From NCBI RefSeq assembly GCF_004348985.1, contig NZ_SMKW01000043.1, positions 1 through 64,000 of the forward strand: a DNA stretch of 64,000 nucleotides, in the 5' to 3' direction. How positions within the stretch are numbered: position 1 is the first letter of the stretch; each line of letters starts with the position of its first letter. A program made the translations under genes and the position numbers. The DNA is from Saccharopolyspora elongata. GTDB taxonomy: Bacteria > Actinomycetota > Actinomycetes > Mycobacteriales > Pseudonocardiaceae. Below are positions 9,351-17,362 of the stretch, in pieces. The notes beneath the pieces were generated by a model, which did no database searches, was not told where the DNA came from, and saw nothing but the letters and a program-made list of their open reading frames with translations.

Positions 9351-9535
9351 CTAGTTTTCGTTCCGATGTTCCTCAACCCCCATGACCTCGGCCGATGGTT
9401 CGAAGTAGCGGCCGACGTTCTCCGGCTTCTTGTGCCGGGACTTTGCCATCAACAGCAATAGGGAGGCGCCGGCCTCGCCGAGGTGGGTCGGCGCGGAGTG
9501 GCGCAGTTCGTGCAGGTCCCAAGGCGCATGACAGC
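9351..9535 (-). pseudogene. Tyrosine-recombinase (phage-type integrase) C-terminal fragment
   Basis: About 60 codons ending at TAG 9351-9353 read [37 protein letters not shown]: the H-x-x-R box, the second His region and the terminal Tyr of a tyrosine recombinase. Everything upstream (SAM-like and catalytic N-terminal parts) is missing. It is therefore a dead tail, another part of the mobile-element graveyard. Confidence 0.7.
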
Positions 9536-9909
9536 GCGTTGTGCGCCGCTTGTCAGCGCCTGGACGTACATCAGGAAAAGGCGGGGATACCGCCCTAGGA
9601 CACGTTTTCAGCAGCACGGCGAAACCCAGCCGTTACCCCGACTTGTTGCCCACCAGCTTCCAGTCCTCGCCAACCAGTGTCCACGACCCGGCCAGCTCGT
9701 CCGACGAGCACTCACGGCGCACAAGCCGTAACCGTAGGGCCGCGCCACGCCTGAACAGCAGCAGGCCCTGACTTTGCGGCTCGGGTCAGCTTCGGGAGTT
9801 CCGGGCCGTGCCGGGTTGTCGGCGTTTCGGCGGGAAAACAACAGTGGCCCTGGCACCGGCGCAGGATGCAGGTCTGCGCCAGTGCCAAGGCCACCGCCTC
9901 GCGCTGCTC
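9536..9909. other. Gene-poor stretch with a short Tn3 remnant
   Basis: No complete gene. The only recognisable part is a minus-strand segment at about 9633-9722, read as SDELAGSWTLVGEDWKLVGNKSG then stop. It matches the N-terminal start of another type of Tn3-family transposase (usual pattern: DELVEHWTL followed by a Lys/Gly turn). The fragment is only about 30 codons, so this is tentative. Confidence 0.4.
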
Positions 9910-10362
9910 TTACCGCTTCTTCTTCGGCGGATCCTTGCGCAGCAGATCAGGGCCGATGATACGGCGCACTACCCGGCGAACCAGGCTGCGCTTCTTCACC
10001 GGGGCGGGCGGAGCCGATGTCACCGGCTTGACCCGCTCGGTCGGGGCCGTCACCGACGCCTGCGGTTGCGGACCCGTCATCCCCGCGGCCGGCGCCGGCG
10101 GGTCGGGGTTGAGCAGCTTGGCGAACTCCGGCTGCTCGTCGCGGATCGCGGGAATGTAGGGCTGGGTGACCTCCACCCTGGATGGGGCGTCGGCCATCGG
10201 CGGCGGCGAAGCCGCCGGGCGGGCCGGAACGACCACCTCGTCCAGGGGCAGCTGGCCCACGATGCGGGTAGTCGGAGGTCCCGAGTCCAGTCGCGGCTGC
10301 TGCGCTTCCGACTGGAGCACGGGCTGGAACCACGGTCGAGCAAGGTCGTCTTGAATAGTCAT
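9910..10362 (-). CDS. Hypothetical Pro-rich protein with basic tail
   Basis: 150 residues from the ATG at 10362 (MTIQDDLARPWFQPVLQSE). The middle is Pro/Ala-rich and looks disordered; the last 35 residues are strongly basic (KKRSLVRRVVRRIIGPDLLRKDPPKKKR), which could bind nucleic acid or membrane phosphate. No domain recognised. The frame is open up to 10518, but the ATG begins the part with sensible composition. It lies alone at the edge of the mobile-element patch. Codon bias supports it being real. Confidence 0.5.
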   Translation of the reverse strand: MTIQDDLARPWFQPVLQSEAQQPRLDSGPPTTRIVGQLPLDEVVVPARPAASPPPMADAPSRVEVTQPYIPAIRDEQPEFAKLLNPDPPAPAAGMTGPQPQASVTAPTERVKPVTSAPPAPVKKRSLVRRVVRRIIGPDLLRKDPPKKKR

Positions 10363-10606
10363 CCGTATCGACTCTGCGGGGGAGCAAGGGGCCAATGTCA
10401 CCGGATCAGGGGCTTCCCTCACCGGCGGGTCAGACCCTACCGGTAACGGACAGATAAAGCACACCCCCGTGTTCCGTATGTCTCGCTGCGTGATCACAGC
10501 GAGTCCCGAAGCGGCCATCCGGCGTAATCAAGATCCGCCAAGCGACGGCGAAACCCATCGGTCCTGCCCTCGTTAGGCGCCATCCGGGGCGGTTTTCGGG
10601 TGCCGG

Positions 10607-11197
10607 TCAGCCCTGCGGTGCGCCGGAATCCGGTTGCGGCGGCTCGCCGGGCAGCGAGACCTGCCGCAACTGGCGGAACTCCGCGGCCAGCGTGCCCGCG
10701 GTCCAGTGCGCGTTGAGGCCGCTGGGATTCGGCAGCACCCACACCCGCGCGCCCTCGATCCGCCGGTCCTGTGGCCCGACCGTCGCCCGCCGTTCGCCGA
10801 ACGCCGTCCGATACGCGGTGATCCCCACCACCGCCACCCACGCGGGCTGGAACCGGCGCACTTTCTCCACCAGCACCTGCCCGCCGGCTCTCAACTCGTC
10901 GTCGTTGAGCTCGGCCGCGCGAGCACTGGCCCGCGCGACGAAGTTGGTGATGCCCAGCCCCAACGCGGGCAGCTCACCCTGCTCGTGCGGCTGCAGCAGG
11001 CGCGGCGTGAAGCCCGAGGCGTGCAACGCGGGCCAGAACCGGTTGCCCGGCCGCGCGAAGTGGTGGCCGGTGGCTCCCGACCACAGACCCGGATTGATCC
11101 CGCAGAACAGCACCCGCAAACCGGGGGAGAGGACGTCCGGAATCCTCGCCCCCTCCGCCGCGGCCAACTCCTCCGCGCTCGGCCGGTTCCCCGCCAA
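10607..11197 (-). CDS. mug: G/U mismatch-specific uracil-DNA glycosylase
   Basis: 196 residues. The Mug signature is complete: LRVLFCGINPGLWSGATGHHFARPGNRFW (catalytic Asn in G-I-N-P-G, residues about 34-38) and the LPNPSGLNAHW minor-groove loop near the C-terminus. The enzyme flips out and excises U or related lesions opposite G. The TTG at 11197 is chosen because GGAGGTGGGAG directly precedes it; the open frame upstream runs into AT-rich non-coding DNA. Monocistronic; divergent from a tyrosine recombinase gene. Confidence 0.9.
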   Translation of the reverse strand: MAGNRPSAEELAAAEGARIPDVLSPGLRVLFCGINPGLWSGATGHHFARPGNRFWPALHASGFTPRLLQPHEQGELPALGLGITNFVARASARAAELNDDELRAGGQVLVEKVRRFQPAWVAVVGITAYRTAFGERRATVGPQDRRIEGARVWVLPNPSGLNAHWTAGTLAAEFRQLRQVSLPGEPPQPDSGAPQG

Positions 11198-11286
11198 CTC
11201 CCACCTCCGGTTCCCGCAACCAACACCGGACCTTAACCGGCGGCCACGGCGTCCCGAACCCGGTCCGGCCGCGGCTCCGGCAGCGC

Positions 11287-11411
11287 CTCCGCGCAGATTA
11301 CGTAACACTATTGAAAATAACGTTACTAACCAAACGAAACAGAATTTTGATTCGAGAAACGCCTCCCAATGCACCGCGCATAATCGCGCTTATGTGCGGT
11401 AAACTGGTTCG
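11287..11411. promoter_or_regulatory. AT-rich divergent promoter region of mug and the recombinase gene
   Basis: This stretch is markedly richer in A+T than anything around it. It holds the palindrome TTACGTAA (11298-11305), a GTAAC/GTTAC inverted pair (11302-11306 and 11322-11326) and CATAATCG-type -10-like sequence. No dedicated regulator is adjacent. The low G+C may also mark a recombination or insertion scar beside the recombinase. Confidence 0.4.
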
Positions 11412-12443
11412 GTGAGCATCACCGGGGAAGCGCGGGCGTCAGTCGTCGGCCGAGAGGCGCAAACGGAACTCCTGGCCACGCCCACGCGCACAGGCCACAC
11501 CGTGGGCGCGTTGATCGCGGCGTGGCTGGGCTCGTTCGCGGACTCCGGAGCCACCCGCGCCGCCTATGCGCGAGATCTCCGTGAGTACGTGGAGTGGTGC
11601 ACGCGCCGGGAACTCGATCCGCTCGACGTGCGCCTCCCGGAGGTGCAGATGTACGGCGCCGAGCTCGCCGCGGCGACCAACCCGCGCACCGGGCGCGCGT
11701 TCGCGGCCAGCACCCGGGCGCGGAAAATCGCCGCCGTCTCCAGTTGGTACACCTTCCTCGTGCGCGCCGGGGCGATCGACGCCAACCCGGCTCGCGACGC
11801 CGCGCGGCCCCGTTACGACAGGCAGCACTCGCCGACCGCCAGCGTCTCCGAGCGCCAGGCCGCGCAGATGCTGACCGCCAGCCGGGACTACCGGCATCGC
11901 AGCCTCGCGCCCGAGGCGGTCGCACTCGTGATGATGCTGCTGATCGATCTGGGCATTCGCGTCTCGGAGCTGTGCCACGCCGATCTGGCCGACCTCGGGC
12001 AGCGCGACGGCCTCCGGGTGCTGACCGTGCGCATGAAGGGCGGCAAGGTCCGCACCCGGCCCATCCCGGCGCCGCTGGTCCCGGTCCTGGACGCCTATCT
12101 GGCGCAGCGGCCGGACGCCGACACCGGCGCCCTGGTGGTGACCCGGCACTGCGAGCGCATCAACCGCCACCAGGTCTTCCGGCTGGTGCAGACGATGGCC
12201 GCCGAAGCCGGCGTGCCGATGCCGCAACGGATCACGCCGCACTCGATGCGGCACACCTTCAACACCATCGCCCGGGAAAGGGGAGCGGCGCTGGAAGACC
12301 GGCGCGACGCGCTCGGGCACTCCTCGGCGGCGGTCACCCAGCTCTACGACCACGTCGCGGTGTCGCTGACCCGCGACCCGGCCCACCTCGTCGCGGGAGC
12401 GACCAGTGAAACCCGCGAAACGACCCCGAATTCGCCCGAGTGA
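11412..12443 (+). CDS. Tyrosine recombinase (Xer/integrase type)
   Basis: 343 residues with an N-terminal SAM-like core-binding domain (about 30-130) and a complete catalytic domain: Arg183 in GIRVSEL, a Lys at 209 or 212 in the MKGGK hairpin, H277-S-M-R280, His303 in GHSS and nucleophile Tyr312 in TQLYDH. It therefore looks active. It is longer at the N-terminus than typical XerC/XerD, and with no cell-division or plasmid genes nearby it could be an orphan integrase. GTG start at 11412. A 49-bp perfect hairpin begins inside its stop codon. Confidence 0.85.
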   Translation: MSITGEARASVVGREAQTELLATPTRTGHTVGALIAAWLGSFADSGATRAAYARDLREYVEWCTRRELDPLDVRLPEVQMYGAELAAATNPRTGRAFAASTRARKIAAVSSWYTFLVRAGAIDANPARDAARPRYDRQHSPTASVSERQAAQMLTASRDYRHRSLAPEAVALVMMLLIDLGIRVSELCHADLADLGQRDGLRVLTVRMKGGKVRTRPIPAPLVPVLDAYLAQRPDADTGALVVTRHCERINRHQVFRLVQTMAAEAGVPMPQRITPHSMRHTFNTIARERGAALEDRRDALGHSSAAVTQLYDHVAVSLTRDPAHLVAGATSETRETTPNSPE

Positions 12444-12490
12444 TCCCGTTGATCATTTCCGTCACGGTGACGGAAATGATCAACGGGATC
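12442..12490. terminator. Perfect 23-bp-stem hairpin between convergent genes
   Basis: Arms 12442-12464 and 12468-12490 are exact reverse complements separated by CGG. The left arm begins inside the TGA of the recombinase gene. No T-tract follows on either strand, so it would be a bidirectional, U-less terminator for the recombinase and the convergent reductase; a recombination-site role cannot be excluded. Confidence 0.75.
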
Positions 12491-12515
12491 GTTCTGGTCG
12501 GTCTTGCCGATCCGG

Positions 12516-13070
12516 CTAGCGTTTCGGCGCGTAGCGCAGGAGTACGACGCCAGAGGTGAATGGGCGCGTCTCCAGCAGCTCGAGATCCACACGGGCCGAG
12601 TCGAACAGGTGGGCTCCGTGACCGACGGCCACCGGGAAGACGAACAACCGGTACTCGTCGACCAGGTTCGCCGCGATCAACGCGTGGACGAGCTGGATGC
12701 TGCCGGTTGCGACGATGTCCCCGCCCGGTGCCGCTTTCAGCGCCGCGACCTCGTCGACGAGCGGTCCGCGCAGCACCGTGGAGTTCTGCCAGCCGGGTTC
12801 GGTCAACGTGCTCGACACGACGTACTTGTCCACCGCGTTCAGGTAGTCGGAGACGCCGGTGGTGTCGTCGGTCTGCTTCGGCCAGAACTCCCGGAAAGCC
12901 ACGAAGGTGTTGCGGCCGACCAGCAGGGCGTCGGCCGCTTCGCGTTGTTCGGTGAGCGCCGCGGTGATGTCGGACCGGTCGACCTCGTTGTCCAGGGGAT
13001 CGAACCAGCCGCCCGCCATGTCGATCACGCCGTCGACGGTACTGTTCTCAGTGACTACGAGCTTGCGCAT
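12516..13070 (-). CDS. DHFR/RibD_C-fold reductase family protein
   Basis: 184 residues: MRKLVVTENSTVDGVID at the start, ADALLVGRNTFVAFREFW for the cofactor pocket and GDIVATGSIQLVHALIAANLVDEYRLFVFPVAVGHGAHLF in the C-terminal half. Same family as the protein at 7698 but with clearly different sequence, so not a recent duplicate. ATG at 13070 with GAGGAGG upstream. Monocistronic. Reductase activity is inferred from fold; substrate unknown. Confidence 0.85.
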   Translation of the reverse strand: MRKLVVTENSTVDGVIDMAGGWFDPLDNEVDRSDITAALTEQREAADALLVGRNTFVAFREFWPKQTDDTTGVSDYLNAVDKYVVSSTLTEPGWQNSTVLRGPLVDEVAALKAAPGGDIVATGSIQLVHALIAANLVDEYRLFVFPVAVGHGAHLFDSARVDLELLETRPFTSGVVLLRYAPKR

Positions 13071-13149
13071 GTGAACCTCCTCGTGGAGGTGGACTTCCGC
13101 TGCCGGTGGAAGTCATCGCCGAATCGCTTGGGTTCGCCCGAAGGGCCAC

Positions 13150-13177
13150 GATTCCCCAGTGGAGCGAGGCGGGAATC
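13150..13177 (-). terminator. Putative terminator of the methyltransferase gene
   Basis: Seven-base arms GATTCCC (13150-13156) and GGGAATC (13171-13177) form a hairpin just past the 3' end of the minus-strand methyltransferase. A small palindrome TCACGGTGA at 13183-13191 lies between. No T-run. Confidence 0.45.
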
Positions 13178-13197
13178 TTGAGTCACGGTGACGAAAA

Positions 13198-13962
13198 TCA
13201 GGCCGGTTTGCGAGCCTCGATGAGAACCCGGGTCGAGTGGGCGATGAACGGGCCTTCGCGCTGGATCCGCTCGTGCAACTCGCGCAGCCGGTCCCGGTAG
13301 CGGTCGACGGTGAAGTCCGGCACCGTCCAGATCACCTTGCGCAGGAAGTAGATGACGGCGCCGACGTCGAAGAACTCCATCCGCAACCGCTCCAGGCGCC
13401 TGTCGACGACGTCCAGTCCGGCTGCCTCGGCTTCGGCCCTCTCGACGTCGGGATGGCGCTTGCGGCGGATGTCTTCGGACAGCGGCCCGAGGAAGAACTC
13501 CACGAGCTCGAACACGGTCTCCGGGCCGACGTGCTGGGCGAAGTAGGTTCCCCCGGGCCGCAGGACCCGGGCGATCTCCGCCCACCACACGGTCGCCGGA
13601 TGACGGCTGGTGACAAGGTCGAACGCCGCGTCGGCGAACGGCAGTGGCGGCTCGTCCCGGGCTGCCACGACCACCGCGCCCAACGGGTGCAGCAGCTCGG
13701 TGGCCTTGGCGATGTTCGGCGGCCAGGACTCCGTCGCGGCCATCGCGGCGGGGAAGTTCCCGGCGCCGGCCAGCACCTCGCCGCCGCCGGTCTGCACGTC
13801 CAGCGCGGCCGACGCGGCACCCAGCCGGTCGCCCAGCAGCCGCTGGTAACCCCATGACGGGCGCTGCTCGGTCGCGCGACCGTCCAACCAGGAGAAGTCC
13901 CACCCATCGACCGGTGCGGCCGACGCCTCGGCCACCAACTCCTCGAACGAACTCGCCGACAT
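13198..13962 (-). CDS. Class I SAM-dependent methyltransferase
   Basis: 254 residues. Motif I is degenerate but recognisable ([16 protein letters not shown], about 53-68), then [17 protein letters not shown] (motif post-III/IV) and [17 protein letters not shown] (motif V). The C-terminal half is helical and probably binds the acceptor, which is unknown. The ATG at 13962 begins the conserved part; the frame extends further but would overlap the divergent DUF4291 gene start. A weak GAAGA precedes it. Confidence 0.82.
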   Translation of the reverse strand: MSASSFEELVAEASAAPVDGWDFSWLDGRATEQRPSWGYQRLLGDRLGAASAALDVQTGGGEVLAGAGNFPAAMAATESWPPNIAKATELLHPLGAVVVAARDEPPLPFADAAFDLVTSRHPATVWWAEIARVLRPGGTYFAQHVGPETVFELVEFFLGPLSEDIRRKRHPDVERAEAEAAGLDVVDRRLERLRMEFFDVGAVIYFLRKVIWTVPDFTVDRYRDRLRELHERIQREGPFIAHSTRVLIEARKPA

Positions 13963-14047
13963 GCGGCCGATCTTCCCAGCCGGCCACGCGCGCATCCACC
14001 GAATATTCGGTGACTGGAAGGAACATCCGGTTGACAGAGTGCGACGC

Positions 14048-14552
14048 ATGTTGCGCCAGCGCCAGATTCGCTGCGATTATGACGCTCGCACGATCGTCGT
14101 CTACCAAGCGTACTCGCCGGCCGTCGCCGACCCGGCCCTGCGCGCCAACCGGTTCGTCCCACCGTTCTCGTTCAACCGGATGACATGGATCAAGCCATCG
14201 TTCCTGTGGCTCATGCGCCGCAGCGGCTGGGCGCAGAAGGCCGGGCAGCAACGCATCCTCGCGGTGCGGATCACCCGGCAGGGGTGGGAAGAAGCCCTGT
14301 CCCGGGCCGTGCCGCCGACCGCTGATCCGGAGGCGGTCGCGTGTGCCGCGGTCCACGTCCAGTGGGACCCCGAACGCTCAATGCGCGGCGCTCAACCACT
14401 ACAGCATCCAGGTCGGCATCGGCCGGGATCTGAGCGGCAGGTTCGCTGAGGAATGGGTCGGGCAGTCCGTGAAGGCGAAGCGGCTGCTTCCTCCGGAGCG
14501 GGTCTACCCGGTGCCCCGGGCCATCGCCGGAGCCCTCGACATCGACGAGTGA
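14048..14552 (+). pseudogene. DUF4291 family protein, frameshifted
   Basis: From ATG 14048 the frame reads [67 protein letters not shown] and [10 protein letters not shown], the whole N-terminal two thirds of DUF4291. At about 14383-14391 it loses frame; the C-terminal part ([15 protein letters not shown] ... PPERVYPVP) continues one base over and stops at 14552. A TTGACA element at 14031-14036 may belong to its promoter. Otherwise intact, so a sequencing indel is as likely as decay. Function of the family unknown. Confidence 0.75.
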
Positions 14553-14567
14553 TCCGGCAGCGCCGGG

Positions 14568-14867
14568 TCAGGGCTTGCGGCCCTTCCGGCGGATCTTGAT
14601 CTGGCGCATGTCGGTCACCGCCGTCCGCAGGACCTGGTACGGGTGGCCGTGGGCGTCCAGCGCCGCCAGCGCGCGCTGGGTCGCCTCCCGCTCGCCGTCG
14701 TCGTCGCGTTCCGCCGGAACCTGGCAGCGGAAGGTGAACGCCGAAACGGTGCCGTCGTGGGTGAACGTGCCCGCCTCGGTGAAAGCGGTGTCGGTGGTCG
14801 CCAGGACAGCGGCGCGCCCGGCCTCGCTGAGCCCGTCGAACTTGCCTCGGATCGTCACTCGGAACAC
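14568..14867 (-). CDS. DUF6204 family small protein
   Basis: 99 residues, GTG at 14867 with AAAGGA upstream. The pattern VFRVTIRGKFDGLSEAGRAAVLA, FTFRCQVPAE and VTDMRQIKIRRKGRK with an internal acidic stretch is typical of a small conserved actinobacterial family whose function is unknown. Its start lies inside the end of the TetR gene (13-base overlap), so the two are translationally coupled and probably share the TetR operator at 15524. Confidence 0.75.
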   Translation of the reverse strand: MFRVTIRGKFDGLSEAGRAAVLATTDTAFTEAGTFTHDGTVSAFTFRCQVPAERDDDGEREATQRALAALDAHGHPYQVLRTAVTDMRQIKIRRKGRKP

Positions 14868-15508
14868 GGTTGGTCCTTTCGCATGGCGTAGGCGAGAACG
14901 CGGTCGCCGAGCACGTCCTCGATGGTGGTCAGCAGATCCAGCGTGGCCTCGGCGATCGCGTCGGGGCTCTCGCCGGCCGTGAGGCGCTTGCCGATCTCGG
15001 CGAACACCAGGGAGTGGAAGCAGCCCAGTTGGTGGGCGATCACCCGGGGCAGCTGGTCGTCCGGTGCGGCGCCGGTCTCCTCGGCGAGGACGGCGGCGAG
15101 CGCGTCGGTCATCTGCTGGCCGAGGGACTCGAGCCGGGCGAGGAGCGTGGGCGCGGCCCGCATCATGTCGAAGACGCGGCCGAAACCCCCGGTCAACCCG
15201 ACCTTGCGGTCGCGGCGGTGCACCTCCTCGCGCAACTCGCGCAGGATCGCGTCCGCCGCGGACTCGCCGACGCGGCGTTGCCGCACCATGTCGGCGAGTC
15301 GTTGCGGGGACGCTTCGTCCGGCGGCAGGACGAGGTCTTCCTTGGCCGGGAAGTAGTTGTAGACGGTGTTCGCCGACACCTCGGCGGCCGCGGCGACCTC
15401 CGTGATCGTGACGTGCTCGAAGCCGCGCTCGACGAACAGGCCCATGGCCACCTCGGTGATCCGCTGCCGTGTCTGGCGCTTCTTGCGCTCCCGCAGCCCC
15501 TCGGTCAT
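14855..15508 (-). CDS. TetR/AcrR family regulator
   Basis: 217 residues with a canonical N-terminal HTH (RQRITEVAMGLFVERGFEHVTITEVAAAAEVSANTVYNYFPAKEDLV, about 15-57) and a helical ligand domain. It begins 15 bases from a perfect palindrome, so autorepression is very likely. Co-transcribed with the DUF6204 gene. Confidence 0.9.
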   Translation of the reverse strand: MTEGLRERKKRQTRQRITEVAMGLFVERGFEHVTITEVAAAAEVSANTVYNYFPAKEDLVLPPDEASPQRLADMVRQRRVGESAADAILRELREEVHRRDRKVGLTGGFGRVFDMMRAAPTLLARLESLGQQMTDALAAVLAEETGAAPDDQLPRVIAHQLGCFHSLVFAEIGKRLTAGESPDAIAEATLDLLTTIEDVLGDRVLAYAMRKDQPCSE

Positions 15509-15523
15509 GCCACAAGCTTAACT

Positions 15524-15543
15524 CGACTCCAATATTGGAGTCG
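15524..15543. promoter_or_regulatory. Perfect 20-bp palindrome, probable TetR operator
   Basis: CGACTCCAATATTGGAGTCG lies 15 bases upstream of the TetR start. A further half-site, CGACTCCATT, follows directly at 15542-15551. Length, symmetry and place fit a TetR dimer-pair site. Confidence 0.75.
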
Positions 15544-15557
15544 ACTCCATTATTTCT

Positions 15558-16076
15558 TCAGGCGAGTTGCTTGTAGAAGAAGCTGCCGTCTTCGAGGCGA
15601 CCGGCCGGGTCGGCCGCGTAGCCGGGCACGATGCCGAACCGCGTCCAACCGGCGGCGAGGTAGAGCCCCTCGGCAGGACTGCCGGTGGCGGTGTCCAGGA
15701 GCAGCAGGATGGCGCCCGCGCTGGCGGCGGCCCGTTCGGCGGTGGCAAGCAGTTCGCGGCCAAGCCCCTGGCCGCGGGCGTCGCGGTGCACCATGAGCTT
15801 GACGATCTCGGCGCGGTGCCGGCCGTTGGGCTTGGATTCCAGCGCGAGACTGACGGTGCCGGCGATGCCGTCGGGACCGTGGGCGGCCCAGACGATCAGG
15901 CTGCCGTCGGCGATCGCGGGTTCCCGGGTCTCCCACCAGGCCACAGCCGCGTCCTGGTCGAAGGGTTCGAGGAACCCGAGCGAGAAGCCGCCGTCGACGA
16001 CATCGACGAGGAGGTCGGCCAGTTCCTTCACGTTGTCGCGGAAATCGGCGGCGGACAGCCGGGTGATGGTCGACAA
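15558..16076 (-). CDS. GNAT family N-acetyltransferase
   Basis: 172 residues. The acetyl-CoA site is visible as VKLMVHRDARGQGLGRELLATAERAA (R/Q-x-x-G-x-G/A) in the middle, followed by LLLLDTATGSPAEGLYLAAGW. TTG start at 16076 is supported by GGAGGAAAA upstream. It follows the XRE-cupin gene by 20 bases, a recurrent regulator/acetyltransferase pair in actinomycetes; the acetylated molecule is unknown. Confidence 0.85.
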   Translation of the reverse strand: MSTITRLSAADFRDNVKELADLLVDVVDGGFSLGFLEPFDQDAAVAWWETREPAIADGSLIVWAAHGPDGIAGTVSLALESKPNGRHRAEIVKLMVHRDARGQGLGRELLATAERAAASAGAILLLLDTATGSPAEGLYLAAGWTRFGIVPGYAADPAGRLEDGSFFYKQLA

Positions 16077-16096
16077 GGCGGTTTTCCTCCGGGTGA

Positions 16097-16645
16097 TCAG
16101 GGCAGGACGATCAGCAGGGCGTAGCGGACCGGTTCGGGGCCTGGGCAGCGGAAGCGCGACCGGCCCCACAGCCGGAACCGCAGGCAGTCGCCGGCCCGCA
16201 CCTCGTGCACGTGGTCGCCCGCGGTGACCTCCAGGGCTCCCGCCAGCACCCAGATGTGCTGCTCCAGGCCCGGCACGGCCGGGCCGTCGTAGGAGATGTC
16301 CGCGCCCGGTTCCAGCACGCCTTCGACGACCTCGCCGCGCAGTCCCGGATGCGGCGGGGACACCGAGCGCCGGGTGAAGCCCGATGCCTCGTCCCGCCAC
16401 ACCTCCTGCCGGTCGACGCGCACCAACTGCGGCGGCTCCGACTCCACCTCGGCCAGCAGCTGCGACATGGTCCGCCCGTAGGCCGCGCACAACTTGTTCA
16501 GCAGCGCCGCGGTCGGGCTGATCTCGGCCCGCTCCAGCCTCGACAGCGTCGAGCGGCTGATCTCGGTGCGCTGCGCCAACTCCTCCAGTGGCCAGCCGCG
16601 CTCCACTCGCAGCTCCGCGAGCCGACCCGCAAGCCGGGTATCCAT
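16097..16645 (-). CDS. XRE-family regulator with C-terminal cupin domain
   Basis: 182 residues: an N-terminal lambda-repressor-type HTH (LRVERGWPLEELAQRTEISRSTLSRLERAE, about 10-45) and a small cupin (about 105-180: VPGLEQHIWVLAGALEVTAGDHVHEVRAGDCLRF). Such proteins sense a small ligand in the cupin. An ATG at 16663 would start inside the inverted repeat at 16658-16690, so the ATG at 16645 is preferred. First gene of a two-gene operon with the GNAT. Confidence 0.85.
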   Translation of the reverse strand: MDTRLAGRLAELRVERGWPLEELAQRTEISRSTLSRLERAEISPTAALLNKLCAAYGRTMSQLLAEVESEPPQLVRVDRQEVWRDEASGFTRRSVSPPHPGLRGEVVEGVLEPGADISYDGPAVPGLEQHIWVLAGALEVTAGDHVHEVRAGDCLRFRLWGRSRFRCPGPEPVRYALLIVLP

Positions 16646-16657
16646 CTCAGAGCCATT

Positions 16658-16690
16658 TCTCATATTCGGGAGATTAACTCAAATATGAGA
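16658..16690. promoter_or_regulatory. Inverted repeat, probable XRE-cupin operator
   Basis: Nine-base perfect arms TCTCATATT (16658-16666) and AATATGAGA (16682-16690) flank a 15-base spacer directly upstream of the preferred start. Two AT-rich half-sites in G+C-rich DNA suggest autorepression. Confidence 0.6.
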
Positions 16691-16728
16691 TGGATCGGAA
16701 GCCGGGTGCGGATGTCACCGAGAGCGCG

Positions 16729-17251
16729 TCATGGCAACCCTGCGTCGGCATCGTCGGCGTCAGAAGCGAACTCGGCAGCGAACTTCTCGCTGCCGAGCAC
16801 CGCGAGAACCCTGGCGGTTATGCGATCCAGGTCGCCCAGGCCGGCGAAGGCGTCTCCCTGCCACAGGGCCAGGGCTTCCGCCAGCAGATTCGCCCTGGTG
16901 CGCGGGTCATCGGTGCCGTGCGCGGCGTCGGTCATGTCGGTGAACCGCCGGGTCCCCAGGGCCGATGCGCTGCAGATACCCCGAGGGCCGCGACTCCACC
17001 AGCAACTCTGCCCCCGGCTCGGCCTTCGCCAGGGCGCGAGGCAATCGCGAGATCTTCGTCTGCAGGGCACCGGCCGGGTTTCCGGGCAGCCGATCGCCCC
17101 ACAGGTCGTCCACCAGACGGTCCGCCGTGATCGTGCGCCCCGCATCGACGAGCAAGGCGGCCAGCAGGACGCGCACCTTCGCCTCGGGGCCGTCGACCGG
17201 CTGCCCGGCCGACGGCCAGGCAGCCAGCGGGCCGAGCACGGAGAAGTACAT
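16729..17251 (-). pseudogene. SARP-type (AfsR/BTAD) regulator, truncated and frameshifted
   Basis: From ATG 17251 it reads MYFSVLGPLAAW, GPEAKVRVLLAALLVDAGRTITADRLVDDLWGDRLP and ALQTKISRLPRAL, the OmpR-like winged-helix DNA-binding domain of SARP activators, then ESRPSGYLQRIGPG. Near 16951-16965 the frame shifts; RRFTDMTDAAHG and ANLLAEALALWQGDAFAGLGD of the BTAD domain follow in another frame before the gene fades out. About 170 residues of a normal 250 or more remain. SARPs activate antibiotic clusters; none is adjacent now. Confidence 0.75.
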
Positions 17252-17289
17252 GGCGGCACAGTAACCGGCCGACAGCGGCCATCCGGGAC

Positions 17290-17317
17290 CGACAGCGACT
17301 CGACAGGATCCCGACAG
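17290..17317. repeat. Direct repeats at 11-bp spacing, SARP-like binding site
   Basis: CGACAG occurs at 17290-17295, 17301-17306 and 17312-17317, exactly one helical turn (11 bp) apart, with one more copy at 17270-17275. SARP activators are known to bind heptamer direct repeats with 11-bp period upstream of the -10 box. The array lies between the broken SARP gene and a divergent reading frame. Confidence 0.55.
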
Positions 17318-17362
17318 CCCTGGTCGGCAAGGCGAGAACACACCGAACGACAGGAGAACCAG

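Noticed and set aside
12442-12490. CRISPR repeat or IS end
   Set aside because: The palindrome occurs once by eye, with no spacers, target duplication or transposase beside it.
13961-14449. Intact 162-codon gene over the DUF4291 region
   Set aside because: The family's C-terminus continues in a different frame after about 14390; the in-frame tail is nonsense sequence.
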